Shown in pieces: positions 25,124 to 33,683 of a DNA stretch of 44,169 nt. The DNA is from Bacteroidales bacterium (GTDB lineage Bacteria; Bacteroidota; Bacteroidia; Bacteroidales; UBA932), in contig JAGBHM010000035.1 of assembly GCA_017935505.1 (NCBI GenBank), forward strand, positions 1-44,169. Reading direction: 5' to 3'. Within the stretch, counting starts at the first letter, position 1. Each line of letters opens with the position of its first letter. A model generated the notes under the pieces. The model was not told the origin of the DNA, ran no database searches, and saw only the letters and a list, made by a program, of their open reading frames with translations. Made by a program: the position numbers and the translations under genes.

Positions 25124-26167
25124 ATGGATGTGATGATGAGATCCAAGTTCTTTATAATCATATGTATAGCAGGAATGTTGATTCTGCCGTCGTGCGATAA
25201 GGATGATGAAGATGAAGACGAAATGAAGCCTTCGATATCCGGAGAGATGACATATAGTCTGCCTGCATACGCAAAGGTGGGTACAACAATAGACCTTCAG
25301 GTGTCGGGCGTTACAGCACCTGAAGAGAGCAAGATCACATATCGTTGGGTTTCGATTGCTTTATTGAAGGATACCGTATGGGGAAAGAGCTGCACAATAA
25401 CAGTGCCTGATTCGCTTGGCGATTTCTCGATTGTACTCACAGCCTCTGCAGACGGTTATTATGACAAGACTACCACAAAATATCTTACATCAATAAAGAC
25501 CGGATCCGACGGCTCGCTTACCGGAATACCTGCGGCAGCAGATTCCATTCAGGATGCAAGGGACGGACAGTGGTATAACATCACATCAGCGGGAAGCCTT
25601 CTCTGGTTTGCTGAAAACCTCAATTGGGAAGGGGCTGGCAGCGGTTATGCAAAAACAGATGCAGTAGGAGCAGTGCTTGGCCGTCTGTACACCTGGAAAG
25701 ATGCAACAGGAGGAGTCTCTGCTACCGGCCTTGGCCAGGGCCCTCAAGGTGCATGTCCTGAGGGATGGAGTGTCCCTACCAAAGAAGATTGGGAGGATTT
25801 GGCAAAGGCTTTAGGCGGTGAGGAGCTTGCTTTTGAGACCACTTGGAAAGGTTTGGGCGACAATGTGATGGTGGCAAATGCCGCATTCAACGGATATAAA
25901 TTCTGGGAGTACACTCCAGACTGCAATCCTGAAAACCAGTTTGGCTGGGCAGCCCTCTCTGCAGGAAGCTGTACAAACAATTATGACAACTATTCAGGCC
26001 TCTGTAAATACGGATTCTGGTGGAGTGCATCCGAAATGAGTGCCGACAATGCATATTACAGATACATCTATTACAACCGTCCGGACTTTGATGTGAACTA
26101 TACAGACAAAGATGGCTTTGGAGCATCTGTGCGTTGTGTGAAACTTAATGTAAATGTTGAAGAATAA
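25124..26167 (+). CDS. FISUMP-domain lipoprotein
   Basis: A secreted lipoprotein with lipobox LPSC followed by an acidic run (DKDDEDEDE) resembling a surface-export signal. Residues after it form an Ig-like region (YSLPAYAKVGTTIDLQVSG ... YRWVS). The C-terminal 200 residues carry the Fibrobacter succinogenes major paralogous domain: DARDGQWYNI, WFAENLNW, GRLYTWKDA, CPEGWSVPTKEDWEDL, WWSASE, GASVRCVK. The function of that domain is not established; it is found on many surface proteins of Bacteroidota and Fibrobacteres. The frame extends to ATG 25088; 25124 (or 25133/25136) gives a more normal signal-peptide length. LemA begins 16 bases after its stop. Confidence 0.85.
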   Translation: MDVMMRSKFFIIICIAGMLILPSCDKDDEDEDEMKPSISGEMTYSLPAYAKVGTTIDLQVSGVTAPEESKITYRWVSIALLKDTVWGKSCTITVPDSLGDFSIVLTASADGYYDKTTTKYLTSIKTGSDGSLTGIPAAADSIQDARDGQWYNITSAGSLLWFAENLNWEGAGSGYAKTDAVGAVLGRLYTWKDATGGVSATGLGQGPQGACPEGWSVPTKEDWEDLAKALGGEELAFETTWKGLGDNVMVANAAFNGYKFWEYTPDCNPENQFGWAALSAGSCTNNYDNYSGLCKYGFWWSASEMSADNAYYRYIYYNRPDFDVNYTDKDGFGASVRCVKLNVNVEE

Positions 26168-26183
26168 CTTAAGATAATTGATT

Positions 26184-26774
26184 ATGAAAAAAGGTATTAT
26201 AACTCTTATAGTGGTTGCAGTTGTGGCAATCGGTCTCTTTTCTTGGGTGAAAAGTGCATATAATGGTATGGTAAAGGGTGATGAGGGTGTGCAGGCAGCA
26301 TGGAGCCAGGTTGAAAATGTATATCAGCGCAGGGCAGATCTCATACCAAATCTTGTTGCAACAGTGAAGGGTTATGCAGAGCATGAGTCTGAAACTCTCG
26401 AGAGCGTTGTCGCAGCACGCTCAAAAGCAACACAAATGACCCTTGATGCAGAAAATCTTACACCGGAGGCTCTTGAAAAGTATCAGAAAGCTCAAGGTGA
26501 ACTCAGCAATGCATTGGGCAGATTGCTGATGATTCAGGAGAACTATCCGGATCTTAAAGCAAACCAGAATTTCCTCGACCTGCAGTCTCAGCTCGAAGGA
26601 ACAGAGAACAGGATAGCTGTAGAGCGTCAGAAATTCAATGAAGCTGCAAGAGCATACAATACTCTTATCCGACAGTTCCCTAAAAATATAATAGCAGGAA
26701 TGTTCGGTTTTGAGAAGAAGCCATATTTTGAGGCAGATGAAACAGCTAAAACTGCTCCAAAAGTAGAGTTCTAG
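26184..26774 (+). CDS. LemA family protein
   Basis: A 196-residue inner-membrane protein: one N-terminal TM helix (about 4-22), then YNGMVKGDEGVQAAWSQVENVYQRRADLIPNL, the signature stretch of LemA, and a helical bundle ending with FNEAARAYNTLIRQFP and a short acidic tail. Function is unclear in bacteria; LemA genes commonly sit beside TPM-domain genes, as here. ATG 26184 was chosen over the TTG two codons upstream. A hairpin separates it from the first TPM gene. Confidence 0.93.
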   Translation: MKKGIITLIVVAVVAIGLFSWVKSAYNGMVKGDEGVQAAWSQVENVYQRRADLIPNLVATVKGYAEHESETLESVVAARSKATQMTLDAENLTPEALEKYQKAQGELSNALGRLLMIQENYPDLKANQNFLDLQSQLEGTENRIAVERQKFNEAARAYNTLIRQFPKNIIAGMFGFEKKPYFEADETAKTAPKVEF

Positions 26775-26801
26775 TTTTACAACAATTTTGAGATTACATT
26801 T

Positions 26802-26844
26802 GGAGCAGATTCAGAAGATGATATCTTTGGAATCTGCTCCTTTT
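26802..26844 (+). terminator. Hairpin between lemA and the first TPM gene, with an embedded -7 element
   Basis: An 11-bp perfect stem (26802-26812 with 26830-26840), an inner 5-bp stem AAGAT/ATCTT and a GAT loop are followed by four T. It looks like a weak terminator or attenuator. Confidence 0.55.
26822..26829 (+). promoter_or_regulatory. -7 element (TATCTTTG) for the TPM pair
   Basis: Exact TAnnTTTG match located in the upper part of the preceding hairpin; the TPM gene start is 31 bases downstream. Confidence 0.45.
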
Positions 26845-26860
26845 GATAAGGATATGCCAT

Positions 26861-27292
26861 ATGAAGGAGTTTATAAATAAAGAGCAGCAGCAGAGCATTG
26901 TAAAGGCGATAGAGGAGGCCGAACTCAATACTTCCGGAGAGATAAGGGTGCATATAGAGTCAAAATGCAAGTCTGATGCTGTCTCCCGTGCCATATATGT
27001 GTTCAACTATCTTAAAATGTATGATACGGCACAGCGTAATGGAGTGTTGGTGTATGTGGCGTGGGAGAGCCGCAAACTTGCAATAATTGGTGATGTGGGG
27101 ATAAACAGACGAGTACCGTCGGATTTCTGGAATGATATAAAAGAGAATATGGTAAACTCTTTTGCAGCAGGAAGGTTTGTTGAAGGCATTTGTGATGCTG
27201 TAAGGGCAGCAGGAGTATCGCTGAAGGAGTATTTTCCATATCAGAAGGATGATGTCAATGAACAGCCCAATGAGATCTCATTTGGGGAATAG
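26861..27292 (+). CDS. Short TPM-domain protein
   Basis: A 143-residue protein with a TPM fold (the TLP18.3/Psb32/MOLO-1 family): INKEQQQSIVKAIEEAELNTSGEIRVHIE, then NGVLVYVAWESRKLAIIGDVGINRRVPSDFW and FVEGICDAVRAAGVSLKEYFP. It has no signal peptide or TM helix, so it is predicted cytoplasmic, unlike its neighbour. The start ATG 26861 removes a poorly supported six-residue extension from 26843. It lies between lemA and a second, membrane-bound TPM gene, a conserved kind of trio. The biochemical activity is not known. Confidence 0.88.
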   Translation: MKEFINKEQQQSIVKAIEEAELNTSGEIRVHIESKCKSDAVSRAIYVFNYLKMYDTAQRNGVLVYVAWESRKLAIIGDVGINRRVPSDFWNDIKENMVNSFAAGRFVEGICDAVRAAGVSLKEYFPYQKDDVNEQPNEISFGE

Positions 27293-27322
27293 TGTGGATT
27301 TATGGGAGCAATTTCAATATAT

Positions 27323-28168
27323 ATGAAAAATGTACCGAAAGGGCTGCGCAGTTTTTTTGCTGCAGCACTACTGCTTGTGGCATTTGTTTGTGCAGGCGTT
27401 TCTGACATAATGGCACAGGTGCCACAAAGACCACAACCTCCAAAACTTGTGAATGATCTGGCGGGGGTCTTCTCGGCGGAGCAGACTGAGAATATGGAGA
27501 GGGCTCTGGTGGCTTTTGCTGATTCCACTTCAAACCAGATTGCCGTTGTTACAGTTCCTCAGCTGTATGGTATGGATAAGGCGCAGCTTGCATTTGCCAT
27601 TGGCGAGGAGTGGGGCGTGGGCCAACAGAAATTCGACAATGGTGTTGTAATTCTTATAAAACCTAAAGTGGGCAATTCCCGCGGTGAAGTCTTCATCGCA
27701 ACGGGCTATGGCCTTGAGGGCGTACTTACCGATGCAATTTGTCGCAGAATAATTGAGCAGAAGATGATACCTGCATTCAGGTATGATGATTATTATGCCG
27801 GCACAGTAAATGCCCTCAATGTGATACTTCCATTGGCGGCAGGAGAGATCTCCACCGATGAATTTGCCAATGGTCAGGATGATTCGGTCCCAATTGCGGT
27901 AATCCTCTTCCTTCTGTTTGTAGTGCTGGTTTTTGTTCTTATGCTCTTTTCAGACAAGAATGGTCCTAAAAATATTGGTGGCAACGGAAGAGGCCATCAC
28001 GACCCATCTGCTGCAGAACTATTCCTTCTGGGCAGTATCCTCTCCGGAAATGGTTCCGGTTATAGGAATTCCGGAGGATTCGGTGGCGGATTCGGAGGTG
28101 GTTTTGGAGGCTTTGGAGGCTTTGGCGGAGGATCATTTGGCGGTGGAGGTGCCGGTGGCTCCTGGTAA
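27323..28168 (+). CDS. Exported TPM-domain membrane protein with glycine-rich tail (YgcG-like)
   Basis: About 281 residues: signal peptide (cleavage after IMAQ), TPM domain (LVNDLAGVFSAEQTENMERAL ... QIAVVTVPQL ... FDNGVVILIKPK ... ATGYGLEGVLTDA), one TM helix (VPIAVILFLLFVVLVFVLMLF), then a short linker and a strongly Gly/Phe-rich tail ending GGGGAGGSW. This is the architecture of YgcG-type proteins encoded next to LemA. The TPM domain should be periplasmic and the Gly-rich tail cytoplasmic. ATG 27302 would add seven residues. It starts shortly after the first TPM gene's stop, so the two form an operon. The role is unknown. Confidence 0.9.
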   Translation: MKNVPKGLRSFFAAALLLVAFVCAGVSDIMAQVPQRPQPPKLVNDLAGVFSAEQTENMERALVAFADSTSNQIAVVTVPQLYGMDKAQLAFAIGEEWGVGQQKFDNGVVILIKPKVGNSRGEVFIATGYGLEGVLTDAICRRIIEQKMIPAFRYDDYYAGTVNALNVILPLAAGEISTDEFANGQDDSVPIAVILFLLFVVLVFVLMLFSDKNGPKNIGGNGRGHHDPSAAELFLLGSILSGNGSGYRNSGGFGGGFGGGFGGFGGFGGGSFGGGGAGGSW

Positions 28169-28183
28169 GAGAGGGAAAGAACT

Positions 28184-29197
28184 CTATTCTTCACCCTCCT
28201 CATCAAATGCCTTTACAATTTTTGATACGAGCGGATGGCGTACAATATCCTCTTTTGTAAAGTTGATGAAGGCTATGCCCTTGATGCCTTTGAGGATGTT
28301 TATACCCTTTACAAGTCCTGAATCCTCTCTGTTTGGAAGATCTACCTGTGAGGCATCGCCGGTTACTATGAATTTTGCATTGTTGCCCATACGGGTAAGG
28401 AACATCTTCAACTGGCCTATATTTGTATTCTGGGCCTCATCAAGTATTACAAAGGCACTCTCAAGTGTGCGGCCGCGCATGTAGGCCAGAGGGGCAATCT
28501 GTATAGTACCCTCCTCCATAAGCAGTTTCAGCTTTTGTGGAGGAATCATATCCATGAGGGCATCATATAGAGGCTGCAGATATGGATCAAGTTTGTCTTT
28601 CAGATCTCCTGGAAGAAAGCCCAGCTTCTCTCCGGCTTCTACAGCTGGACGTGTAAGGATGAGCTTCTTTACCTCCCTGTTCTTCAAAGCTCTCACTGCC
28701 AATGCGATTGCTGTGTATGTTTTACCTGTACCAGCAGGACCGAGTGCAAAGATCAAATCGTGCTTGTAATATTCGGCAACCAGCTTTTTCTGGTTTTTTG
28801 TGCGGGCACGGACGACTTTTCCGTCGTTGCCGTAGACTATGATATCGCTGTTGTTGTCGTTTTTGTTGGAGTAGCCCACAAGGCCGTCGGGAGTCATCTC
28901 AAGATTGCCTCCGAGAGAGTTGAGTGCCGGTTTTTCATTTTCCTGCTGCTTCTCAAAAATGCTGTCCACATCATCAATGCTGAGATTACGCTTTTTATAT
29001 CTTTTTGCAATCAGGGCATCAATTGCTTTGGAGAATTCTGCAATATCTTTTGAGCTTCCTTTCAAGGAGATGCAGTTGCCTCTCGCCACTATTTTCAGTT
29101 TTGGAAAATAATTTCCCAAGCGGGTTATGAACCTGTCGTTCACCCCAAAAATTTCAACCGGATCAATCTCCTGAAGTTCAATTTTCTTCTCTGCCAT
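28184..29197 (-). CDS. PhoH family ATPase (PhoH-like protein)
   Basis: A 337-residue cytoplasmic P-loop NTPase. An N-terminal KH-like/jag-like segment (KLKIVARGNCISLKGSS) precedes the PhoH domain with Walker A GPAGTGKT, the LTRPAVEAGEKLGFLPGDL block, Walker B FVILDEAQN and the sensor GDASQVDLP. PhoH proteins are linked to RNA metabolism (often beside ybeY or RNases), but no such partner is adjacent here. A -7 element lies upstream on the minus strand. The C-terminal end is acidic. Its stop codon is only 15 bases from the convergent TPM gene stop; I saw no strong hairpin between them. Confidence 0.95.
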   Translation of the reverse strand: MAEKKIELQEIDPVEIFGVNDRFITRLGNYFPKLKIVARGNCISLKGSSKDIAEFSKAIDALIAKRYKKRNLSIDDVDSIFEKQQENEKPALNSLGGNLEMTPDGLVGYSNKNDNNSDIIVYGNDGKVVRARTKNQKKLVAEYYKHDLIFALGPAGTGKTYTAIALAVRALKNREVKKLILTRPAVEAGEKLGFLPGDLKDKLDPYLQPLYDALMDMIPPQKLKLLMEEGTIQIAPLAYMRGRTLESAFVILDEAQNTNIGQLKMFLTRMGNNAKFIVTGDASQVDLPNREDSGLVKGINILKGIKGIAFINFTKEDIVRHPLVSKIVKAFDEEGEE

Positions 29198-29231
29198 TTG
29201 GTGTAGTGTTGATGATGATTTTTTATCGCTG

Positions 29232-29239
29232 CAAATCTA
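29232..29239 (-). promoter_or_regulatory. -7 element (TAGATTTG) of phoH
   Basis: Exact TAnnTTTG match on the minus strand, 34 bases before the phoH ATG and inside the 58-base gap after the capA-like gene. Confidence 0.5.
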
Positions 29240-29255
29240 TGGAATAAATCCCAAT

Positions 29256-30515
29256 TTACGGATATAACTCCTTTACAAGATTTTTGTTCATAATAAATTT
29301 GTATGTGGCCTCCATGCGGTCGTATTGGGATTTGTCATTCATCTTCTCCCGGTTGTGGGGGTTGCTGATGAACTCTTCTACAGGAACAACGGTGTAGTCT
29401 GATTCAAATTCCCCTTTTTTGAAACACCACAGATATTCATATTCAGGCATGCCCAGCGAGAGCTCTTCTGAGAGGTTGTTCCTTATTATATTTACCTTTA
29501 CAAGAAGCCCGAGCTGAGTGTAATCGGGTATACTCTGGTTTGAAATGTAGTTACCCAATGAGTAGAACACCATTTTGTCAATTGCACCGTATCTGCGTGG
29601 ATTCAATGTTTTGTTCCGATATAATTCAGCACTCTGGGGAACATGCGGATGGGTGCCTATAATTATGTCGACACCATTTTTGAAGAGCATTTCAGCCCAC
29701 TCTTTCTGCTCTTTTGACGGATAGATCTGATACTCATTTCCCCAATGGGGCAGCGCAATGATGATATCGGCTCTTCTCTCCTTGGCCCTTCCGATGGCCT
29801 GTTTTACAGAGGTGCTGTCCATGTAGTTAACCACATATGGTTCGGGAACTTTGAAACCGTTTGTGCCGTAGGTGAAGTTTATAAAGGCTATCCTGGCTTT
29901 GCCAATCTCAATTATCTTTGGGTTGTGCAGTTTTTCCAGAGAGTCGCACCGGTAGGCTCCGGTGTAGTGCACTCCCAAAGAGTCATAGATGGAGAGTGTA
30001 CGTTCCAATCCTTTCATCCCTTTGTCGAGGATATGGTTATTGGCAATCTGGAACAGATCTATACCGCTTTCAATAGCCTCTGTTACAATGCTCTCTGGTG
30101 CAGAAAACCGGGGATATCCGGTGAATGGCGGCACTCCAACCGGAAATTCCATGTTGGCAACTGTGAGATCTGCCTCTGAAAACCTCTCTTTCAAATATTT
30201 GAAGGTATGCGAGTAGTTGTAGGAGTCTGGATTATCCTTGTCCATCCCCTTTATATGGGCACTGCGGATCTGGTATCCATGCTGCATCACATCACCTATA
30301 AAGATGATAGATATAGTGTCATACATCTCTACAAGCCTTTTGGGCCACCTTGGAATGACCGGTTTCACATCCAGCTCAGGTGCGAGGTAGGGCACATTTG
30401 TGTGGAATGCAGGCTGCAATGCTTTTCTGCGCCACTCCCTTCCCGCACAGATGGAACTGTCGGTAAGAACAATAGATATGATTACGAGGCAGACTGTACT
30501 AATCCTTTTCCACAT
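29256..30515 (-). CDS. CapA/PGA_cap-family metallophosphatase-like exported protein
   Basis: A 419-residue protein with an N-terminal signal peptide (about 1-25) and a PGA_cap calcineurin-like domain: IIFIGDVMQHGYQI, LTVANMEFPVG, FQIANNHILDKGMKGLERTL, IIALPHWGNEYQIYPS and IIIGTHPHVPQ carry the expected Asp/Asn/His metal residues. The family includes poly-gamma-glutamate capsule protein CapA, but no other capsule-synthesis gene is present, so a role in capsule formation should not be assumed. Its start codon lies 17 bases inside the end of the DUF389 gene, so the two are in one transcription unit. Confidence 0.9.
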   Translation of the reverse strand: MWKRISTVCLVIISIVLTDSSICAGREWRRKALQPAFHTNVPYLAPELDVKPVIPRWPKRLVEMYDTISIIFIGDVMQHGYQIRSAHIKGMDKDNPDSYNYSHTFKYLKERFSEADLTVANMEFPVGVPPFTGYPRFSAPESIVTEAIESGIDLFQIANNHILDKGMKGLERTLSIYDSLGVHYTGAYRCDSLEKLHNPKIIEIGKARIAFINFTYGTNGFKVPEPYVVNYMDSTSVKQAIGRAKERRADIIIALPHWGNEYQIYPSKEQKEWAEMLFKNGVDIIIGTHPHVPQSAELYRNKTLNPRRYGAIDKMVFYSLGNYISNQSIPDYTQLGLLVKVNIIRNNLSEELSLGMPEYEYLWCFKKGEFESDYTVVPVEEFISNPHNREKMNDKSQYDRMEATYKFIMNKNLVKELYP

Positions 30516-31833
30516 AAATTTTTACATTCTGTGAATCAAGCCTCACTGAGAGCCATTGTCCGATTTTTGCGAGGTCGCTCTTCGGGATGTTCTCTTCCGA
30601 CCCGACAATTGCTATGATTATAGGGGTGGACTCTGTACCTTTTACTTTGGAGCCGTTTGTTATTGCCAGAGACTTTATCTGCGGATACTGTGTCGCAAGC
30701 TCCTTGGCAATCTGGCTTACCGGCAGCTCCTTCAGTTTATAGGCCTTCAACTCCTTCTCCATTTCTGAAATAAGTTGCTCCCTCTTGCGGATCTCCTGCT
30801 CATTCTGTTCAAATATGCTCTTTACGAAATCCTGTTCGTTGATGCTCTCTGGAACGAAAGTGCTGTTTTGGTTTATTACAAACTGGTTCCTCTCTATTCC
30901 GTACGACTGCAGCTGCTCATAAAGTTTGTTGATATCACCCTGGGAGAGCGCTTCACCGGCTATAGATACAGAGAGTGTGGATTTTCTGGCCCTGTGTGTT
31001 ATTTTATGGTCATAAATATAGCTGTTGCCTATGGTTTTGTTGTGGGCGACAAATTTGTTTGCCACCTGGTTGAACTTATTCTCCTGAATTACTGTAATTG
31101 CAGAGTAGATACTCGGAATTATCAGTATTATGGTGAATATAGTTATGATCTTGTTCACCTTTTTCTGTTTGGCCTCATCTGAAAACTGCACAAGCGGGAA
31201 TTTGAGGTATCTTACCATTATGAATGATGCAAGTGCAATGAAGACCGAGTTTATAAAATAGAGATAGGATGCCCCTATGAAATAGAAGAAATTGCCGTTG
31301 GCAAGACCGAATCCTGCGGTACAGAGCGGTGGCATCAGGGCAGTTGCAATGGCTGCACCGGCAATTACAGTCCCTTTCTCCTTTTTGCATACCTCCGTAA
31401 TTACGGCAAGACCTCCGAAGAATGCTATGAATACATCATAAACAGTTGGGTTTGTTCTGGCAAGCAGTTCTGTAGGTTCTTCGAGAGCAAGCGGCGTAAG
31501 CAGAAAATATGTTGTAGAGGTAATAATGCTGATTGTGCTCATAATGAGCAAGTTCTTGAATGACTTGCGGAGCAGGTCGGTATCATTGATACCCAATGCA
31601 AGACCGATGCCCATAATCGGACCCATGAGCGGAGAGATGAGCATTGCTCCAATCACAACCGGAATGGAGTTTACATTTAGTCCGACACTTGCAATCACTG
31701 TTGCAAAGATGAGGATCCAGACATTACTCCCCTTGAACTCTATGTTTGAAATTATCTGATTCTTTGCAGATAAAATATCGATGCTGTCTGTAAAATTTAC
31801 AATATTCTTTAATTGTCTGATGAAGGAACTCAT
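30499..31833 (-). CDS. DUF389-family (TIGR00341-type) membrane protein
   Basis: A 444-residue polytopic inner-membrane protein. The DUF389 core (about 35-230) contains VIASVGLNVNSIPVVIGAML, ISPLMGPIMGIGLALG and IAGAAIATALMPPLCTAGFGLANG, with about six TM helices. A seventh hydrophobic segment (IITIFTIILIIPSIYSAITVI) leads to a roughly 190-residue soluble C-terminal region with a coiled-coil stretch (EQNEQEIRKREQLISEMEKE), probably periplasmic. Family function is unknown. It is first in a unit with the capA-like gene and divergent from the SPOR lipoprotein gene. Confidence 0.9.
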   Translation of the reverse strand: MSSFIRQLKNIVNFTDSIDILSAKNQIISNIEFKGSNVWILIFATVIASVGLNVNSIPVVIGAMLISPLMGPIMGIGLALGINDTDLLRKSFKNLLIMSTISIITSTTYFLLTPLALEEPTELLARTNPTVYDVFIAFFGGLAVITEVCKKEKGTVIAGAAIATALMPPLCTAGFGLANGNFFYFIGASYLYFINSVFIALASFIMVRYLKFPLVQFSDEAKQKKVNKIITIFTIILIIPSIYSAITVIQENKFNQVANKFVAHNKTIGNSYIYDHKITHRARKSTLSVSIAGEALSQGDINKLYEQLQSYGIERNQFVINQNSTFVPESINEQDFVKSIFEQNEQEIRKREQLISEMEKELKAYKLKELPVSQIAKELATQYPQIKSLAITNGSKVKGTESTPIIIAIVGSEENIPKSDLAKIGQWLSVRLDSQNVKIYVEKD

Positions 31834-31880
31834 AATTCAAACTTTATAAATCAGATTGTAAATATACTAAATTTATTTAT

Positions 31881-31888
31881 TACATTTG
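31881..31888 (+). promoter_or_regulatory. -7 element (TACATTTG) of the SPOR lipoprotein gene
   Basis: Exact TAnnTTTG match in the divergent region between DUF389 and the SPOR gene; a TTG lies 22 bases upstream (31856-31858). On the opposite strand only a one-mismatch element (TATATTTA, 31859-31866) is seen for DUF389. Confidence 0.5.
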
Positions 31889-31938
31889 TATCTGTATACT
31901 GCTATATTGTGTAGTATATGTTGATAAAAGGAGAAGTT

Positions 31939-32427
31939 ATGAAGAAATCACAGATAATGAGGCCTGTTCTGGGGATGTTGCTTGCGGCCCTGCTTCTTAC
32001 CGGATGTGACTGGGTAAAGAGGCAGCTTGGGATGCCAACCTCCGAAGATCTTGCAAAGCTCAAGATGGAAATGGAACAGAAAGAATTGAGGGAGAAGCAG
32101 ATAAAGGATTCTATAGAGGCTGCGCGTCTTGATTCATTGAGGCTCGCTCAAGAAAAAGAGATTCCTTATTCAAAACTCGACAAGAAATATTATGTGATAA
32201 TGGGCAGCTTCAAGGAGATAGCCAATGCCGATATATTGAAGGCAGAATTAGAAAAGATTGGATATACCCCGGTGCGCATTGCCCTGAAGAATGGTTTTGA
32301 TATGGTGGCGTTGGCCGGTTTTGACACGTATGGCCAGGCTGCGGCAGAGATCTCCAAAATAGAGGATAATGACCTCTGTCCTTATGATGTGTGGATTTAT
32401 GATGTGGCGCAGGCATTGCATGAATAA
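31939..32427 (+). CDS. SPOR-domain lipoprotein
   Basis: A 162-residue lipoprotein. Signal peptide with lipobox LTGC, then a charged helical region (about 35-72, KLKMEMEQKELREKQIKDS) likely to be coiled coil, then a SPOR domain (KKYYVIMGSFKEIANADILKAELEKIGY ... VALAGFDTYGQAAAEISKI). SPOR domains bind peptidoglycan lacking stem peptides, mainly at division sites. ATG 31939 was chosen over 31918 because a good Shine-Dalgarno (AGGAG, 31929-31933) lies five bases before it, which is unusual in this window, and because the signal peptide then starts normally. gcvT follows after 47 bases. Confidence 0.92.
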   Translation: MKKSQIMRPVLGMLLAALLLTGCDWVKRQLGMPTSEDLAKLKMEMEQKELREKQIKDSIEAARLDSLRLAQEKEIPYSKLDKKYYVIMGSFKEIANADILKAELEKIGYTPVRIALKNGFDMVALAGFDTYGQAAAEISKIEDNDLCPYDVWIYDVAQALHE

Positions 32428-32474
32428 CAAGTACCTTAAAAGTAATAATATAAAATAGTAAATAGTCAGACAAT

Positions 32475-33581
32475 ATGAAAACAACAGCATTTACCCAGAA
32501 ACATATAGATTTGGGTGCAAAAATGGTGGAATTTGCAGGATACAATATGCCTGTAGAGTATGTAGGAATCAAGGACGAGCACATGGCTGTCAGGGAGAAC
32601 GTTGGTGTATTTGACGTTTCCCATATGGGAGAGTTTTGGGTTAAAGGCCCTAATGCCCTTAAATTTGTACAGTATGTTACATCAAATGATGCTTCTGTTC
32701 TTGTTCCTGGAAAAGTACAGTATTCATGCTTCCCTAACGGAAAAGGCGGTATTGTAGATGACCTTCTTGTATATTGTATCGATGAGCAGACATATTTCCT
32801 TGTAGTGAATGCTGCAAACATAGAGAAAGACTGGAACCATCTCGTTGCAATTGCCCCTAAATTCGACATCACTCCTGGTAAAGAGCTTTACAACGCTTCA
32901 GATGAGATATGCCAGTTGGCTATCCAAGGTCCTAATGCTTTGAAAATCATGCAGAGAATTTGCGACCAGTCTGTTGAAGATATGGAGTATTACACATTCA
33001 AGAAATTGAATTGTGCCGGTATTGAGAATGCAATCTTCTCTACAACCGGTTATACAGGAGCAGGCGGATGTGAGGTATATGTTGCAAATGAGGATGCTGA
33101 GAAACTTTGGAAGGGTGTATTTGAAGCAGGTGCTCCAGAGGGAATCCGTCCTATAGGTTTGGGTGCAAGAGATACTTTGCGTCTTGAAATGGGCTTCTGC
33201 CTCTATGGAAATGATATTGATGATACAACTTCTCCGCTTGAGGCAGGTTTGGGTTGGATTACCAAATTCAATGATGTGAAGGGTGATTTCATCGACAAAG
33301 ACTATATGCTCAAACAGAAAGCAGAGGGTCTTACCCGTCGTCTTTGCGGCTTTGAGATGGTTGACAAAGGAATTGCACGCCATGGCTACGAAGTATGTGA
33401 TGCAGAGGGTAATGTAATAGGTTTTGTAACATCAGGAACAATGTCTCCATGCTCAGGTAAGGCTATTGGTATGGCATATGTTGCAGCTCCTCTATACAAG
33501 GCTGATTCTGAGATATATATTAAAGTAAGAAATAAATTGCTCAAAGCAGTTGTTGTAAAAACTCCATTTTACAAAAAATAA
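32475..33581 (+). CDS. gcvT: Aminomethyltransferase (glycine cleavage T protein)
   Basis: A 368-residue folate enzyme that transfers the aminomethyl carbon from the H protein to tetrahydrofolate. The start [29 protein letters not shown], the [13 protein letters not shown] block, the folate-site region [14 protein letters not shown], and [19 protein letters not shown] are all typical, and the C-terminal barrel ends normally. Codon use is like that of highly expressed genes. It stands alone: gcvH and gcvP are not in the window. No glycine riboswitch fits in the 47-base upstream gap. A GC-rich terminator follows. Confidence 0.97.
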   Translation: MKTTAFTQKHIDLGAKMVEFAGYNMPVEYVGIKDEHMAVRENVGVFDVSHMGEFWVKGPNALKFVQYVTSNDASVLVPGKVQYSCFPNGKGGIVDDLLVYCIDEQTYFLVVNAANIEKDWNHLVAIAPKFDITPGKELYNASDEICQLAIQGPNALKIMQRICDQSVEDMEYYTFKKLNCAGIENAIFSTTGYTGAGGCEVYVANEDAEKLWKGVFEAGAPEGIRPIGLGARDTLRLEMGFCLYGNDIDDTTSPLEAGLGWITKFNDVKGDFIDKDYMLKQKAEGLTRRLCGFEMVDKGIARHGYEVCDAEGNVIGFVTSGTMSPCSGKAIGMAYVAAPLYKADSEIYIKVRNKLLKAVVVKTPFYKK

Positions 33582-33609
33582 CGGCACAGGCAGTAATTGA
33601 AAAGTCGGA

Positions 33610-33643
33610 AAGGCCGGTCGGGAATAAGCGGCCGGCCTTTTTT
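33610..33643 (+). terminator. Rho-independent terminator of gcvT
   Basis: AAGGCCGG (33610-33617) pairs with CCGGCCTT (33632-33639), followed by a run of six T beginning inside the stem. Confidence 0.9.
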
Positions 33644-33683
33644 GGGTACAAATGAGATCCTGTCGGGTGAATGATTTTATAAT

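Noticed and set aside
32428..32474. Glycine riboswitch upstream of gcvT
   Set aside because: The gap is only 47 bases, AT-rich, and shows no aptamer-like structure.
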